Source: an uncultured Clostridia bacterium
GTDB taxonomy: Bacteria > Bacillota > Clostridia > Oscillospirales > Acutalibacteraceae
Reading direction: 5' to 3'
NCBI GenBank assembly: GCA_946041635.1
Contig: CAMGDG010000009.1
Span: forward strand, 1 to 33,049
DNA: 33,049 bases
Every line of letters starts with the position of its first letter. The stretch's first letter is position 1. Below the pieces are notes generated by a model that was not told where the DNA came from, searched no databases, and saw only the letters and a program-made list of their open reading frames with translations. Both the position numbers and the translations under genes were made by a program. This document shows positions 19,632 to 27,643 of the stretch, piece after piece.

Positions 19632-20876
19632 ATGAGTATTGTTCGTGATATTTCACTTTTCCCCTCAGGTCAGCAAAAAATCGACTGGGTAAAGGCGCAT
19701 ATGCCTGTTCTTTCAAGCATTGAGAGAGATTTCAGCCTTTCAAAACCCCTTAAAGGACTGCGTGTTGCGCTTTCAATCCATCTTGAAGCCAAAACCGCAT
19801 ATCTTTGCACGGTGCTCGCCGCAGGGGGAGCGGAAATGTATGTTACGGGCTCAAATCCCCTTTCAACACAGGACGATGTTGCCGCGGCCCTCGCTCACAA
19901 CGGGCTTAATGTTTTTGCCTGGTACAACGCAACGGCAAAGGAATACAAAGACCATTTAAAATGCGTTATTGAGGCAGAGCCCCATATCATTATTGATGAC
20001 GGCGGCGACCTTGTTAACCTTATACACAACGAATATCCGCAGTTTTTGCCCAATGTTCTGGGCGGCTGTGAGGAAACCACAACGGGAATTATCCGCCTTA
20101 TGTCCATGGCAAAGGACGGAGAGCTTAAATTCCCCATGATTGCCGTTAACAATGCAAAATGCAAGTATCTTTTTGATAACAGATACGGCACGGGGCAATC
20201 TGTGTGGGACGGTATCAACAGAACAACCAATCTTATTGTCGCAGGAAAAACGGTAGTTGTTGCAGGCTATGGCTGGTGCGGTAAGGGCGTTGCAATGCGT
20301 GCGAAGGCGCTGGGCGCACAGGTTGTTATTACCGAAATCGACCCCATAAAGGCGATGGAAGCGAGAATGGACGGCTTCTCCGTTGCAAAAATGGAGGAGG
20401 CGGCAAAAACAGGTGATTTCTTCGTTACCGTTACGGGGTGTAAAGATGTTATTACCGAAAAGTCCTTTAAAAATATGAAGGACGGCGCAATTCTTTGCAA
20501 CGCAGGTCACTTTAATGTGGAAATTAACCTGACAGAGCTTGAAAGGTTGGCGGTTAAAACAATACCGCAGAGAAATAATATAACGGGGTATGTGCTTCCC
20601 GACGGCAGAACCATAAGCGTTATTGCCGAGGGCAGGCTTGTGAATCTTGCGGCGGGCGACGGTCATCCCGCAGAAATTATGGATATGAGTTTTTCTATTC
20701 AGGCTCTCTGCGCGGAATACATTGTCAAAAACCGCGGTTCTCTCAAAATTTCGGTGAACGATGTTCCCGAGGAAATTGACAGAAAGGTAGCGTTGAGAAA
20801 GCTTCAGAGCTGGGGAACGCAGATTGACACTCTTACTCCGGAGCAGGAAAAGTACATCAACAGTTGGAATGTGTAG
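19632..20876 (+). CDS. ahcY: adenosylhomocysteinase (S-adenosylhomocysteine hydrolase family)
   Basis: NNAKCKYLFDNRYGTGQSVWDGINRTTN; NAD site VVVAGYGWCGKGVAMRAKALGAQVVITEIDP; NAGHFNVEI; ATG at 19632 behind GGAG. Confidence 0.9.
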   Translation: MSIVRDISLFPSGQQKIDWVKAHMPVLSSIERDFSLSKPLKGLRVALSIHLEAKTAYLCTVLAAGGAEMYVTGSNPLSTQDDVAAALAHNGLNVFAWYNATAKEYKDHLKCVIEAEPHIIIDDGGDLVNLIHNEYPQFLPNVLGGCEETTTGIIRLMSMAKDGELKFPMIAVNNAKCKYLFDNRYGTGQSVWDGINRTTNLIVAGKTVVVAGYGWCGKGVAMRAKALGAQVVITEIDPIKAMEARMDGFSVAKMEEAAKTGDFFVTVTGCKDVITEKSFKNMKDGAILCNAGHFNVEINLTELERLAVKTIPQRNNITGYVLPDGRTISVIAEGRLVNLAAGDGHPAEIMDMSFSIQALCAEYIVKNRGSLKISVNDVPEEIDRKVALRKLQSWGTQIDTLTPEQEKYINSWNV

Positions 20877-20877
20877 T

Positions 20878-21849
20878 ATGGAGAGCAATTATTTCAGATA
20901 TGTAAATCAAAAATGTCCCGTTTGCGACAAGCCTTTTTCCGGTGACGATGATATTGTTGTGTGTCCCGTTTGCGGAACGCCTCATCACCGTGACTGCTAT
21001 AAGAAAAACGGCGAATGTGCAAACAGCGACCGTCACCGTGACGGTTACCGTTGGGCACCCGAAGCCGTGAACAGTACCGCAGGGGAAAGTGAAAATCCTT
21101 TTCCTCCCTTTTCAAACGGAGCGGAAAGCCGTCAGGCTCCCCCGCCCTTTGCAGACGGTGCGCCTTACAATTCACAGCAGGCGTCATCTACCGTATTTTT
21201 CGGCAATCAGCCCAACCCCTTTGCGCTTTTTCCCAAAGAGATTGCCGACGGTGTTTTAACAGAGGAAGCCGCTGAATTCGTGCAGGTCAGCAGTTTTAAA
21301 TATGTTCAGAAATTCTTTTACAATAAATCGGGAAAGAAAACATGGAACTGGGCGGCGTTTTTCTTTGCGCCTTATTGGTTCTTCTACCGCAAGCTTCATA
21401 AGCTGGGTGCAATTTTCTTGGCAGTTCTGCTTTTGATTTCCGTCGGTCTTTCGCTGCCGTCTGCGGCTGTTAAATTTTCAAACGATATGAATACTTTTGT
21501 AAGAGAATACAGCAACGAAGCAACTGTCAGCGATGAAAATGCCGACGCGTATATAGAAGATATGACTTCTGACTTTAAAGCTGTTTTTGCAAACAACCCT
21601 GTCGGTTCTGCGATATATGCTGTTCAGGGATTACTTTTAATCGGACTTCATATTGCCGCCGCTTTGATTGCAGACAAGCAATATTATAAGTTTACGGTTA
21701 ATAAAATCCGCAAAATCAAAGAGGAAACATCAGACGAAAATCAGCGCAAGCTCTTGTATTTCAGGAGCGGAGGGCTTGCTGTTGCAATAACAATTGCGGT
21801 TTTGCTGGGAGTGGAGTTATTTACAACTGCCCTCAGCTTGCTGCTTTAA
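20878..21849 (+). CDS. prokaryotic RING-finger-like / DUF2628-like membrane protein
   Basis: N-terminal CPVCDKPFSGDDDIVVCPVCGTPHHRDCYKKNGEC zinc-binding motif; W-N-W-A-A-F-F-F-A-P-Y-W-F-F-Y-R-K and TM segments; start overlaps the end of ahcY region. Confidence 0.75.
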   Translation: MESNYFRYVNQKCPVCDKPFSGDDDIVVCPVCGTPHHRDCYKKNGECANSDRHRDGYRWAPEAVNSTAGESENPFPPFSNGAESRQAPPPFADGAPYNSQQASSTVFFGNQPNPFALFPKEIADGVLTEEAAEFVQVSSFKYVQKFFYNKSGKKTWNWAAFFFAPYWFFYRKLHKLGAIFLAVLLLISVGLSLPSAAVKFSNDMNTFVREYSNEATVSDENADAYIEDMTSDFKAVFANNPVGSAIYAVQGLLLIGLHIAAALIADKQYYKFTVNKIRKIKEETSDENQRKLLYFRSGGLAVAITIAVLLGVELFTTALSLLL

Positions 21850-21876
21850 TAAAATATTCAGTACGGAGAGCTTACT

Positions 21877-22752
21877 ATGAAAATTACAAAAGCAATTATC
21901 CCCGCCGCAGGTCTCGGCACAAGAGTTTTGCCGGCTTCCAAAGCCGTGCCGAAGGAAATGCTCAATATTGTTGACAAGCCCGCAATTCAATATCTTGTTG
22001 AAGAAGCCGCAAAATCAGGCATTACCGATGTGCTTATTATTACAAATCGAGGCAAAGGAGTTATTGAGGATCACTTTGACCACGCTTATGAGCTTGAAGA
22101 CAAGTTAAGCAAAAATCCCGACAAAAAGGACCTTTACGATTCCGTTGTTGAATGTTCCCGTCTTTGCAACACTTATTTCCTCCGTCAAAAAGAAACGGGG
22201 GGCTTAGGTCACGCCGTTCTTTGTGCAAAGAATTTTGTGGGCGATGAGCCTTTCGCAATCCTTTACGGCGACGATGTGTTTATTTCCGACGGTGAGCCTG
22301 TTACAAAACAGCTTATTGACGCTTACGAAAAATACGGCAAGGGCGTTGTTGGAGTTAAAGAAGTTCCCGCAAAGGATGTTACGAAATACTGTTCCCTTGC
22401 GGTTGAGCCTATTGAAGACAGAGTTTTTAACTGCACGGATATGATTGAAAAACCGAAGCCGGAAGAAATTTTGTCAAACTATTCTATCCTCGGCCGTGTT
22501 GTAATGCCTGCGAAAATTTTTGAAATTCTTGAAAACACGCCGAAAGGCGCAGGCAATGAGCTGCAACTTACCGACGCTATGAAAACTCTTGCCCGAACCG
22601 ACGGCGTTATAGCCCTTGATTATTACGGTACCCGTTACGATATGGGCAATAAAATGGGCATTATGAAAGCAAACTGCGAGGTGGCTCTCAATCATCCCGA
22701 AATCGGCGAAGATTTCAAAGCATATATTAAAGAACTCGCAAAAACATTATAA
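21877..22752 (+). CDS. galU: UTP-glucose-1-phosphate uridylyltransferase
   Basis: KAIIPAAGLGTRVLPASKAVPKEMLNIVDKPAIQYLVEEA. Confidence 0.96.
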   Translation: MKITKAIIPAAGLGTRVLPASKAVPKEMLNIVDKPAIQYLVEEAAKSGITDVLIITNRGKGVIEDHFDHAYELEDKLSKNPDKKDLYDSVVECSRLCNTYFLRQKETGGLGHAVLCAKNFVGDEPFAILYGDDVFISDGEPVTKQLIDAYEKYGKGVVGVKEVPAKDVTKYCSLAVEPIEDRVFNCTDMIEKPKPEEILSNYSILGRVVMPAKIFEILENTPKGAGNELQLTDAMKTLARTDGVIALDYYGTRYDMGNKMGIMKANCEVALNHPEIGEDFKAYIKELAKTL

Positions 22753-22766
22753 GTTAAAATAATTTT

Positions 22767-22805
22767 AAACGCAGAACAGCAAAAACTGTTCTGCGTTTTG
22801 TTTTT
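22767..22805 (+). terminator. intrinsic terminator of galU
   Basis: AAACGCAGAACAGcaaaaaCTGTTCTGCGTTTTGTTTTT. Confidence 0.9.
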
Positions 22806-22836
22806 ATGAAGTTTCCAATGAATAATTATATGTATC

Positions 22837-22989
22837 TTGTAGGGGACGATGCCTTCATCGTCCCGCAAAAATCACACCAAAACCCACGGCATGCTTGTAG
22901 GGTAGGGTTTCTGCGCCCGCCCGTTGATTTTACTGTCAACCGGTAACTCCCTCAGTCGGCTTAGCCGACAGCTCCCTCAAAGAGGGAGC
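22837..22989. repeat. intergenic hairpin-repeat array B (three units)
   Basis: TTGTAGGGGACGATGccttCATCGTCCCGC (22837-22866); TTGTAGGGTAGGGTTTCTGCGCCCGCCCG (22895-22923); CTCCCTCAGTCGGCTTAGCCGACAGCTCCCTCAAAGAGGGAGC (22947-22989). Confidence 0.85.
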
Positions 22990-23011
22990 GGAATGGGTTG
23001 CGATGCTGCCG

Positions 23012-23875
23012 TTATTCCTGTGGGGTGAGTCCGGTTAATTCCGTAAAGGCGGGCAACTCATAACTTGGAAAATAAATTCCCCACGACTCACCGTTGTGCA
23101 AAACTTCGAGTATGTAATAGGGTTTAAAGTGCACACAACCATAGTCGTCAACCCCTAACTTATACTCTTTATATTTTCCTTTTTTCGGGTCTTCCTCTTT
23201 ATTCCAACCCAAAGCGCTTATATGTTTGTTCTCCTTATGAATAGCCTTTAAAGATGACAACGGGAACGCGTATTTATTCTCTAAATCCGCAAGTATCAGT
23301 TTATCGTTTTCAATAAACGCTTTGAATTCAACATTAATATACGGCGTCGAGTTAAACCCTGTTTCTTTTGCTTTCGGCTCGCCGTTTTTTATTTTATATG
23401 TAAAGGCTAATATATCAACGGTTTCAGTGTTGTCGGGCACATCTAATTCGGAATATATGCCTTCGCTGACTGATTCAATTTTTCTTACTACATTTTCGCC
23501 CGTATCTGTATTAAGTGTTTCTTTTTGCTTCTTTACGCTTAAAATTTTAAGAATTGCCCAAGTAACAAGACAAGTGCCGCAAACCCAGAACAACCACGGT
23601 GCGTTCTGATAACACTGTGAAATAGTAATATCCGACCACGCTCTCATAATTCCTGATAAACACAACACACCTGCCACTCCGCACACGCCCTGAATTATGC
23701 GTAACGGTAACGGTATTTTTGATTCTTCAACTAAACCGAATGCGTCTTCCTGTGCATTTTCAAGGGTTTGCTTTTGTATTTGTGACACCGTTTTTACTAT
23801 AAATTCTTCCCCGTTAAACTTTTCATTTTTCTTATTCTCTGTAATATCAATACCAATAAACGGCTTCATTTTCAC
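23012..23875 (-). CDS. membrane protein of unknown function with two TM segments
   Basis: 287 aa ORF; hydrophobic segments IIQGVCGVAGVLCLSGIM and APWLFWVCGTCLVTWAILKI; GGGTG upstream of start; no family recognised. Confidence 0.65.
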   Translation of the reverse strand: MKMKPFIGIDITENKKNEKFNGEEFIVKTVSQIQKQTLENAQEDAFGLVEESKIPLPLRIIQGVCGVAGVLCLSGIMRAWSDITISQCYQNAPWLFWVCGTCLVTWAILKILSVKKQKETLNTDTGENVVRKIESVSEGIYSELDVPDNTETVDILAFTYKIKNGEPKAKETGFNSTPYINVEFKAFIENDKLILADLENKYAFPLSSLKAIHKENKHISALGWNKEEDPKKGKYKEYKLGVDDYGCVHFKPYYILEVLHNGESWGIYFPSYELPAFTELTGLTPQE

Positions 23876-23914
23876 CCATCCTTTATATTAAATTCAGCGA
23901 GGTCAAAGGGGTCT

Positions 23915-24142
23915 GCCGCAAAAAAATCATATCAAACCCAATGCCATATTTGTAGGGTGCGACGACCTCGGCGCACCGAAAAAAATGAATAATGTTTCCA
24001 ACCTGTGATGTTGTAGGGGCGGGGCTTATGTTCCCGCCCAGAATTTTTATGTGATTTTGCGGCGGGGGCAAGCCCCCGCCCTACCTTGCTTATTTTGATT
24101 TTATGAAATTTCACAGGGTGGGCACAAAGACCCACCCCTACA
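23915..24142. repeat. intergenic hairpin-repeat array C (linker plus four units)
   Basis: TTGTAGGGTGCGACGACCTCGGCGCACCG (23950-23978); TTGTAGGGGCGGGGCTTATGTTCCCGCCC (24011-24039); GGCGGGGGCAAGCCCCCGCCCTACC (24061-24085); GGGTGGGCACAAAGACCCACCCCTACA (24116-24142). Confidence 0.88.
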
Positions 24143-24165
24143 TTCACATTACGGTTTTACGGCAA

Positions 24166-25059
24166 TCAATCCTTCTTCGCCAATTCGGTTAATGAGGTTG
24201 CAAGACCTGCAATTCCCTGAATTTCCGAGGGGATTATTATCTTTGTTGCTTTGCCGTCGGCGGCTTTCTGGAAGGCTTCGAGAGCCTTTATGCTGATAAC
24301 CTCTTGGCTGGGGTTAACCTTGTTAATCATCTCAATACCGGCGGCGGTTGCCTGCTGGATTTTGAGAATTGCCTCAGCCTCACCCTCTGCCTCACGGATT
24401 TTAGACTCTCTTACAGCCTCGGCACGGAGAATTGCAGACTCCTTTTCACCCTCGGCTACAAGGATTGCGGACTTCTTTTCGCCCTCTGCCTGCAAAATCT
24501 TTTCACGGCGCTCACGCTCCGCTTTCATCTGCTTTTCCATGGAGTCCTGAATTTCTTTGGGAGGCATAATGTTTTTAAGCTCAACACGGTTAATTTTAAT
24601 ACCCCATGCGTCCGTTGCCTCATCAAGAACCTGTGTAATCTGTGAATTGATTGTATCTCTTGAAGTAAGGGTTGCGTCAAGTTCCATATCACCGATAATG
24701 TTACGGAGTGTTGTTGCGGTGAGGTTTTCAATAGCCATCATGGGGCGCTCAACGCCGTAGGTATAAAGCTTGGGGTCAACAATGCGATAGAATACAACCG
24801 TATCAATCTGCATTGTAACATTATCCTTTGTGATAACGGGCTGGGGCGGAAAATCCACAACAGCCTCTTTTAAACTTACTCTTTTAGCAACTCTGTCGAT
24901 AATCGGGATTTTTACATGCAAGCCTGTTTCCCATGTTGTATGGTATGAGCCGAGACGCTCAATAACAAAGGCGTTTGCCTGAGGTACTATGCGTACATTT
25001 GCCACGATAATTGCAATAAGTATTACTGCGATGATGATAGGGATAATTAAGAATTCCAT
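24166..25059 (-). CDS. SPFH/Band 7 (stomatin-like, QmcA-type) protein
   Basis: VPQANAFVIERLGSYHTTWETGLHVKIPIIDRVAKRVSLKE; Ala/Glu-rich coiled coil. Confidence 0.93.
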   Translation of the reverse strand: MEFLIIPIIIAVILIAIIVANVRIVPQANAFVIERLGSYHTTWETGLHVKIPIIDRVAKRVSLKEAVVDFPPQPVITKDNVTMQIDTVVFYRIVDPKLYTYGVERPMMAIENLTATTLRNIIGDMELDATLTSRDTINSQITQVLDEATDAWGIKINRVELKNIMPPKEIQDSMEKQMKAERERREKILQAEGEKKSAILVAEGEKESAILRAEAVRESKIREAEGEAEAILKIQQATAAGIEMINKVNPSQEVISIKALEAFQKAADGKATKIIIPSEIQGIAGLATSLTELAKKD

Positions 25060-25078
25060 AAAATTTTCTCCTTTTTAA

Positions 25079-25522
25079 TTAGTTTTCTCTTTTTATAATA
25101 AGGGTTGTGCCCTGCACTCCCGTTATTATTACTGTTTCGTCTTTTTCGATTTTTTCACCGTTTTCGGTTACGGCACGCCAATAGACATCGCCTGCCAGCA
25201 CTCTGCCGCCGTGGGAATCGGTATCTTCGGATGTTTTTGCGGTTTTGCCGATAAGGTGTTCTTCCTGCTTTATTTCGTCCTTGTCTTTTTTGATGTACTT
25301 ATTGTAGATTTTACGGAACACTACCATAAATACTGCGCTCAGCACAACAAACAGGGCAATTTGCCACACGAGACTGTGAACAACAAGTGAAAACAGGCAG
25401 GTTATTATTGCCGCAGGTACAAACCAGATTGACACCAGCGCCGTTGTGAGCAGTTCAACTATGAGGAAGAAAACTCCAACCGCAACCCAGGCAATCCATA
25501 AATTTTCCATTATATATTCCAT
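25079..25522 (-). CDS. NfeD family membrane protein
   Basis: 147 aa with TM segments and C-terminal OB-like region (IGKTAKTSEDTDSHGGRVLAGDVYWRAV); adjacent to SPFH gene. Confidence 0.85.
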   Translation of the reverse strand: MEYIMENLWIAWVAVGVFFLIVELLTTALVSIWFVPAAIITCLFSLVVHSLVWQIALFVVLSAVFMVVFRKIYNKYIKKDKDEIKQEEHLIGKTAKTSEDTDSHGGRVLAGDVYWRAVTENGEKIEKDETVIITGVQGTTLIIKREN

Positions 25523-25542
25523 AATTCTTTCCTCCTTTTCCG

Positions 25543-26109
25543 TTACCCTAACTGTGCAAAGGCTTTTTGCGCCAACTCCCTCATCTGTGTTGAAAGTATG
25601 GCGAGCACCATTGCCCGCAAGGCTGTTCGCAATTTCTTTTGGGATATTGCGTCGCTTATTTTCACTTTTTCAAGCTGTGCGTCAATCACCTTATCAAGGT
25701 ACTTCTCATCGGAAACCGAATTTTGCTCGCATATATATATTATGCTGCACAGTATGTTGAAAAGCTCTCTGTCGGGTAAAATATCGTCTGAGCGGTCCTC
25801 CACCGAGCCGTTGATATAACTCATCAGAAACGCTATTTGTTCCATTTGCATTGAACCTCGCATCATATTGATAAGTATAATGCGCATCAACTGTTCTTCG
25901 CCGTAGCGTTTTCCTTCGGGATTTTTCACCCAGCCACGCTTTACCCAATTTTGAATTGTTGACGCTTCAAGCCCTGTCAGCGACCTTACCTGCGCCAAGG
26001 TAAGCCCTTTTGTCACAGTCAGCAGCGGCGCTATAACGGAGTAGCAATCCTCTGCCGCCGAGCTGTTAAATCTCAATACTGTTCCGGGTATATATTCCGG
26101 CATCAACAC
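25543..26109 (-). CDS. DUF1836-like protein with helix-turn-helix region
   Basis: LAQVRSLTGLEASTIQNWVKRGWVKNPEGKRYGEEQLMRIILINMMRG. Confidence 0.75.
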   Translation of the reverse strand: MLMPEYIPGTVLRFNSSAAEDCYSVIAPLLTVTKGLTLAQVRSLTGLEASTIQNWVKRGWVKNPEGKRYGEEQLMRIILINMMRGSMQMEQIAFLMSYINGSVEDRSDDILPDRELFNILCSIIYICEQNSVSDEKYLDKVIDAQLEKVKISDAISQKKLRTALRAMVLAILSTQMRELAQKAFAQLG

Positions 26110-26269
26110 CCCTCCTCTCTTGACTGTACTGTGATTATATCACAGGTTCATATGAACCTCAAATACGATTTTATAACTTTTAAAGTCATTTTCCGCCGTT
26201 TTTTTAACGGAAGATATGTTTTTCTCGTTTTTTCATAATTTTTCGCTTATTTTTATCCTTTTTTTGCGT

Positions 26270-26293
26270 AAAAAAGCCCCCAAAAGGGGGCTT
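26270..26293 (-). terminator. intrinsic terminator of the GGDEF gene
   Basis: minus strand AAGCCCCCttttGGGGGCTTTTTT. Confidence 0.85.
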
Positions 26294-26303
26294 GCGAAAA
26301 ATT

Positions 26304-27485
26304 TTATTTTCCCTGCGGTGTAAAAATCATGTCACGGTAAGAAACGCAGTTCTTCCCGCTGTTTTTGGCATTGTAAAGCTGACGATCCGCCTTGTCAATC
26401 CGCTCTTTTATATCGCTGTTATCGTATTTTGACGAAAAAACGCCCACACTTACCGTAACGCTCTCGTCAATATCTTCAATTTTCAGCTTGCTTATCTTGA
26501 ATAAAACATTTTGCAAATGGGTTATCAATCTTCCCATATCTCTTTGCGCCGTTACAATCAAAAATTCCTCGCCGCCGTAGCGCACGCACAAATCAGTTGG
26601 GCGAGAAAAGTCCTTTTTTAAGCATGCCGCAACATCTCTCAGGCATGAATCGCCCTTTAAATGGCCGTAAGTATCGTTAAATCTTTTGAAATTGTCAATA
26701 TCTATCATGATAATGCACAAATCGTAACCGTTATTGTTACAGAACTCCGTGAGGGGTACAAAGCGGCTCAAAAATCCCCGCCTGTTCATAAAGCCCGTGA
26801 GCAAATCACCGTTGGCTGAAAATTCAAGATTTTTCGTAGTGAGTTTATCGGAAATATAAAAGAAAAACCTTACACAAGAGAAGAAGATTCCCGCCGCTGT
26901 AACCGCCGCACACACTGCAATACTGCCAATTGAAGAACCAACATAAATCATCGTCCAAAGCTGAGCCGCCATAGCCGCAGCAAACACAAGTGTTTTCGGC
27001 AACGGCTCTAATATGGGCAAAACCGTGAACACAATTATAAAGGTAATATAGTTATTAACCGTGCCTCGGTCAAAAAGCTCCATTAAGGAGAAGGACATTG
27101 CCTCGGCAGTATAAAAAAGCCAGTACAGGGTGTATATAAAACGCCGTTTCTTTGCGGAGGTGCTTTTTTTCAGCCCCGAATTTATATAGAATATGAAAAA
27201 TACGGAAATAACGCAGAAAATTATACAGGAAATCAGAAATTTCATGCCGTAATCAAACTTTATCTTTGCCCAAAGCGCCCAAAGCATACCGCAGACTTCA
27301 ACCAAAAACAAAAGCAGGGACGCAGGTATAATTCTGATAAAATTAGTATGCACTCTGTCGGCTTCTATTTCACGGAAAATAATATTGTCGCCGTTTCTGC
27401 CTTTTCTTGCGGCGATAAAATCCCTGCTTTTTCTTAAATATTTAATACGGGTTTCACTTATTTCTTTTGAAATATTATTAAGCAC
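26304..27485 (-). CDS. membrane-bound diguanylate cyclase (GGDEF domain)
   Basis: Several TM helices then NGDLLTGFMNRRGF, DIDNFKRFNDTYGHLKGDSCL, RYGGEEFLIV; GTG start behind GGAG. Confidence 0.93.
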   Translation of the reverse strand: MLNNISKEISETRIKYLRKSRDFIAARKGRNGDNIIFREIEADRVHTNFIRIIPASLLLFLVEVCGMLWALWAKIKFDYGMKFLISCIIFCVISVFFIFYINSGLKKSTSAKKRRFIYTLYWLFYTAEAMSFSLMELFDRGTVNNYITFIIVFTVLPILEPLPKTLVFAAAMAAQLWTMIYVGSSIGSIAVCAAVTAAGIFFSCVRFFFYISDKLTTKNLEFSANGDLLTGFMNRRGFLSRFVPLTEFCNNNGYDLCIIMIDIDNFKRFNDTYGHLKGDSCLRDVAACLKKDFSRPTDLCVRYGGEEFLIVTAQRDMGRLITHLQNVLFKISKLKIEDIDESVTVSVGVFSSKYDNSDIKERIDKADRQLYNAKNSGKNCVSYRDMIFTPQGK

Positions 27486-27577
27486 GGGTTCAACTCCATC
27501 TTATGTTTATTGCTACATTTATTTTACCACGGTACGGTTTTTTTCGCAACCGCCCAAAATATCTTTTTTCTTTTTGT

Positions 27578-27604
27578 AACAAACACCGCCCATATTCATA
27601 CAAT
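27578..27604 (+). promoter_or_regulatory. candidate mother-cell sporulation sigma (sigma-E/K-like) promoter
   Basis: AACA-N15-CATACAAT, about 40 bp upstream of the Cys-rich ORF. Confidence 0.35.
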
Positions 27605-27643
27605 GGTACTGTCAGTTGATAATTTTTAACGGGAGGAATAACA

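Noticed and set aside
19956-20888. 310-aa minus-strand ORF antisense to ahcY
   Set aside because: Lies opposite a clearly conserved coding gene; composition (Cys/His/Asn/Phe-rich) is typical of a shadow frame produced by codon bias.
22837-24142. CRISPR array
   Set aside because: The repeats are hairpins of different classes with irregular spacing, in both orientations, and with no cas genes; spacers are themselves partly conserved.
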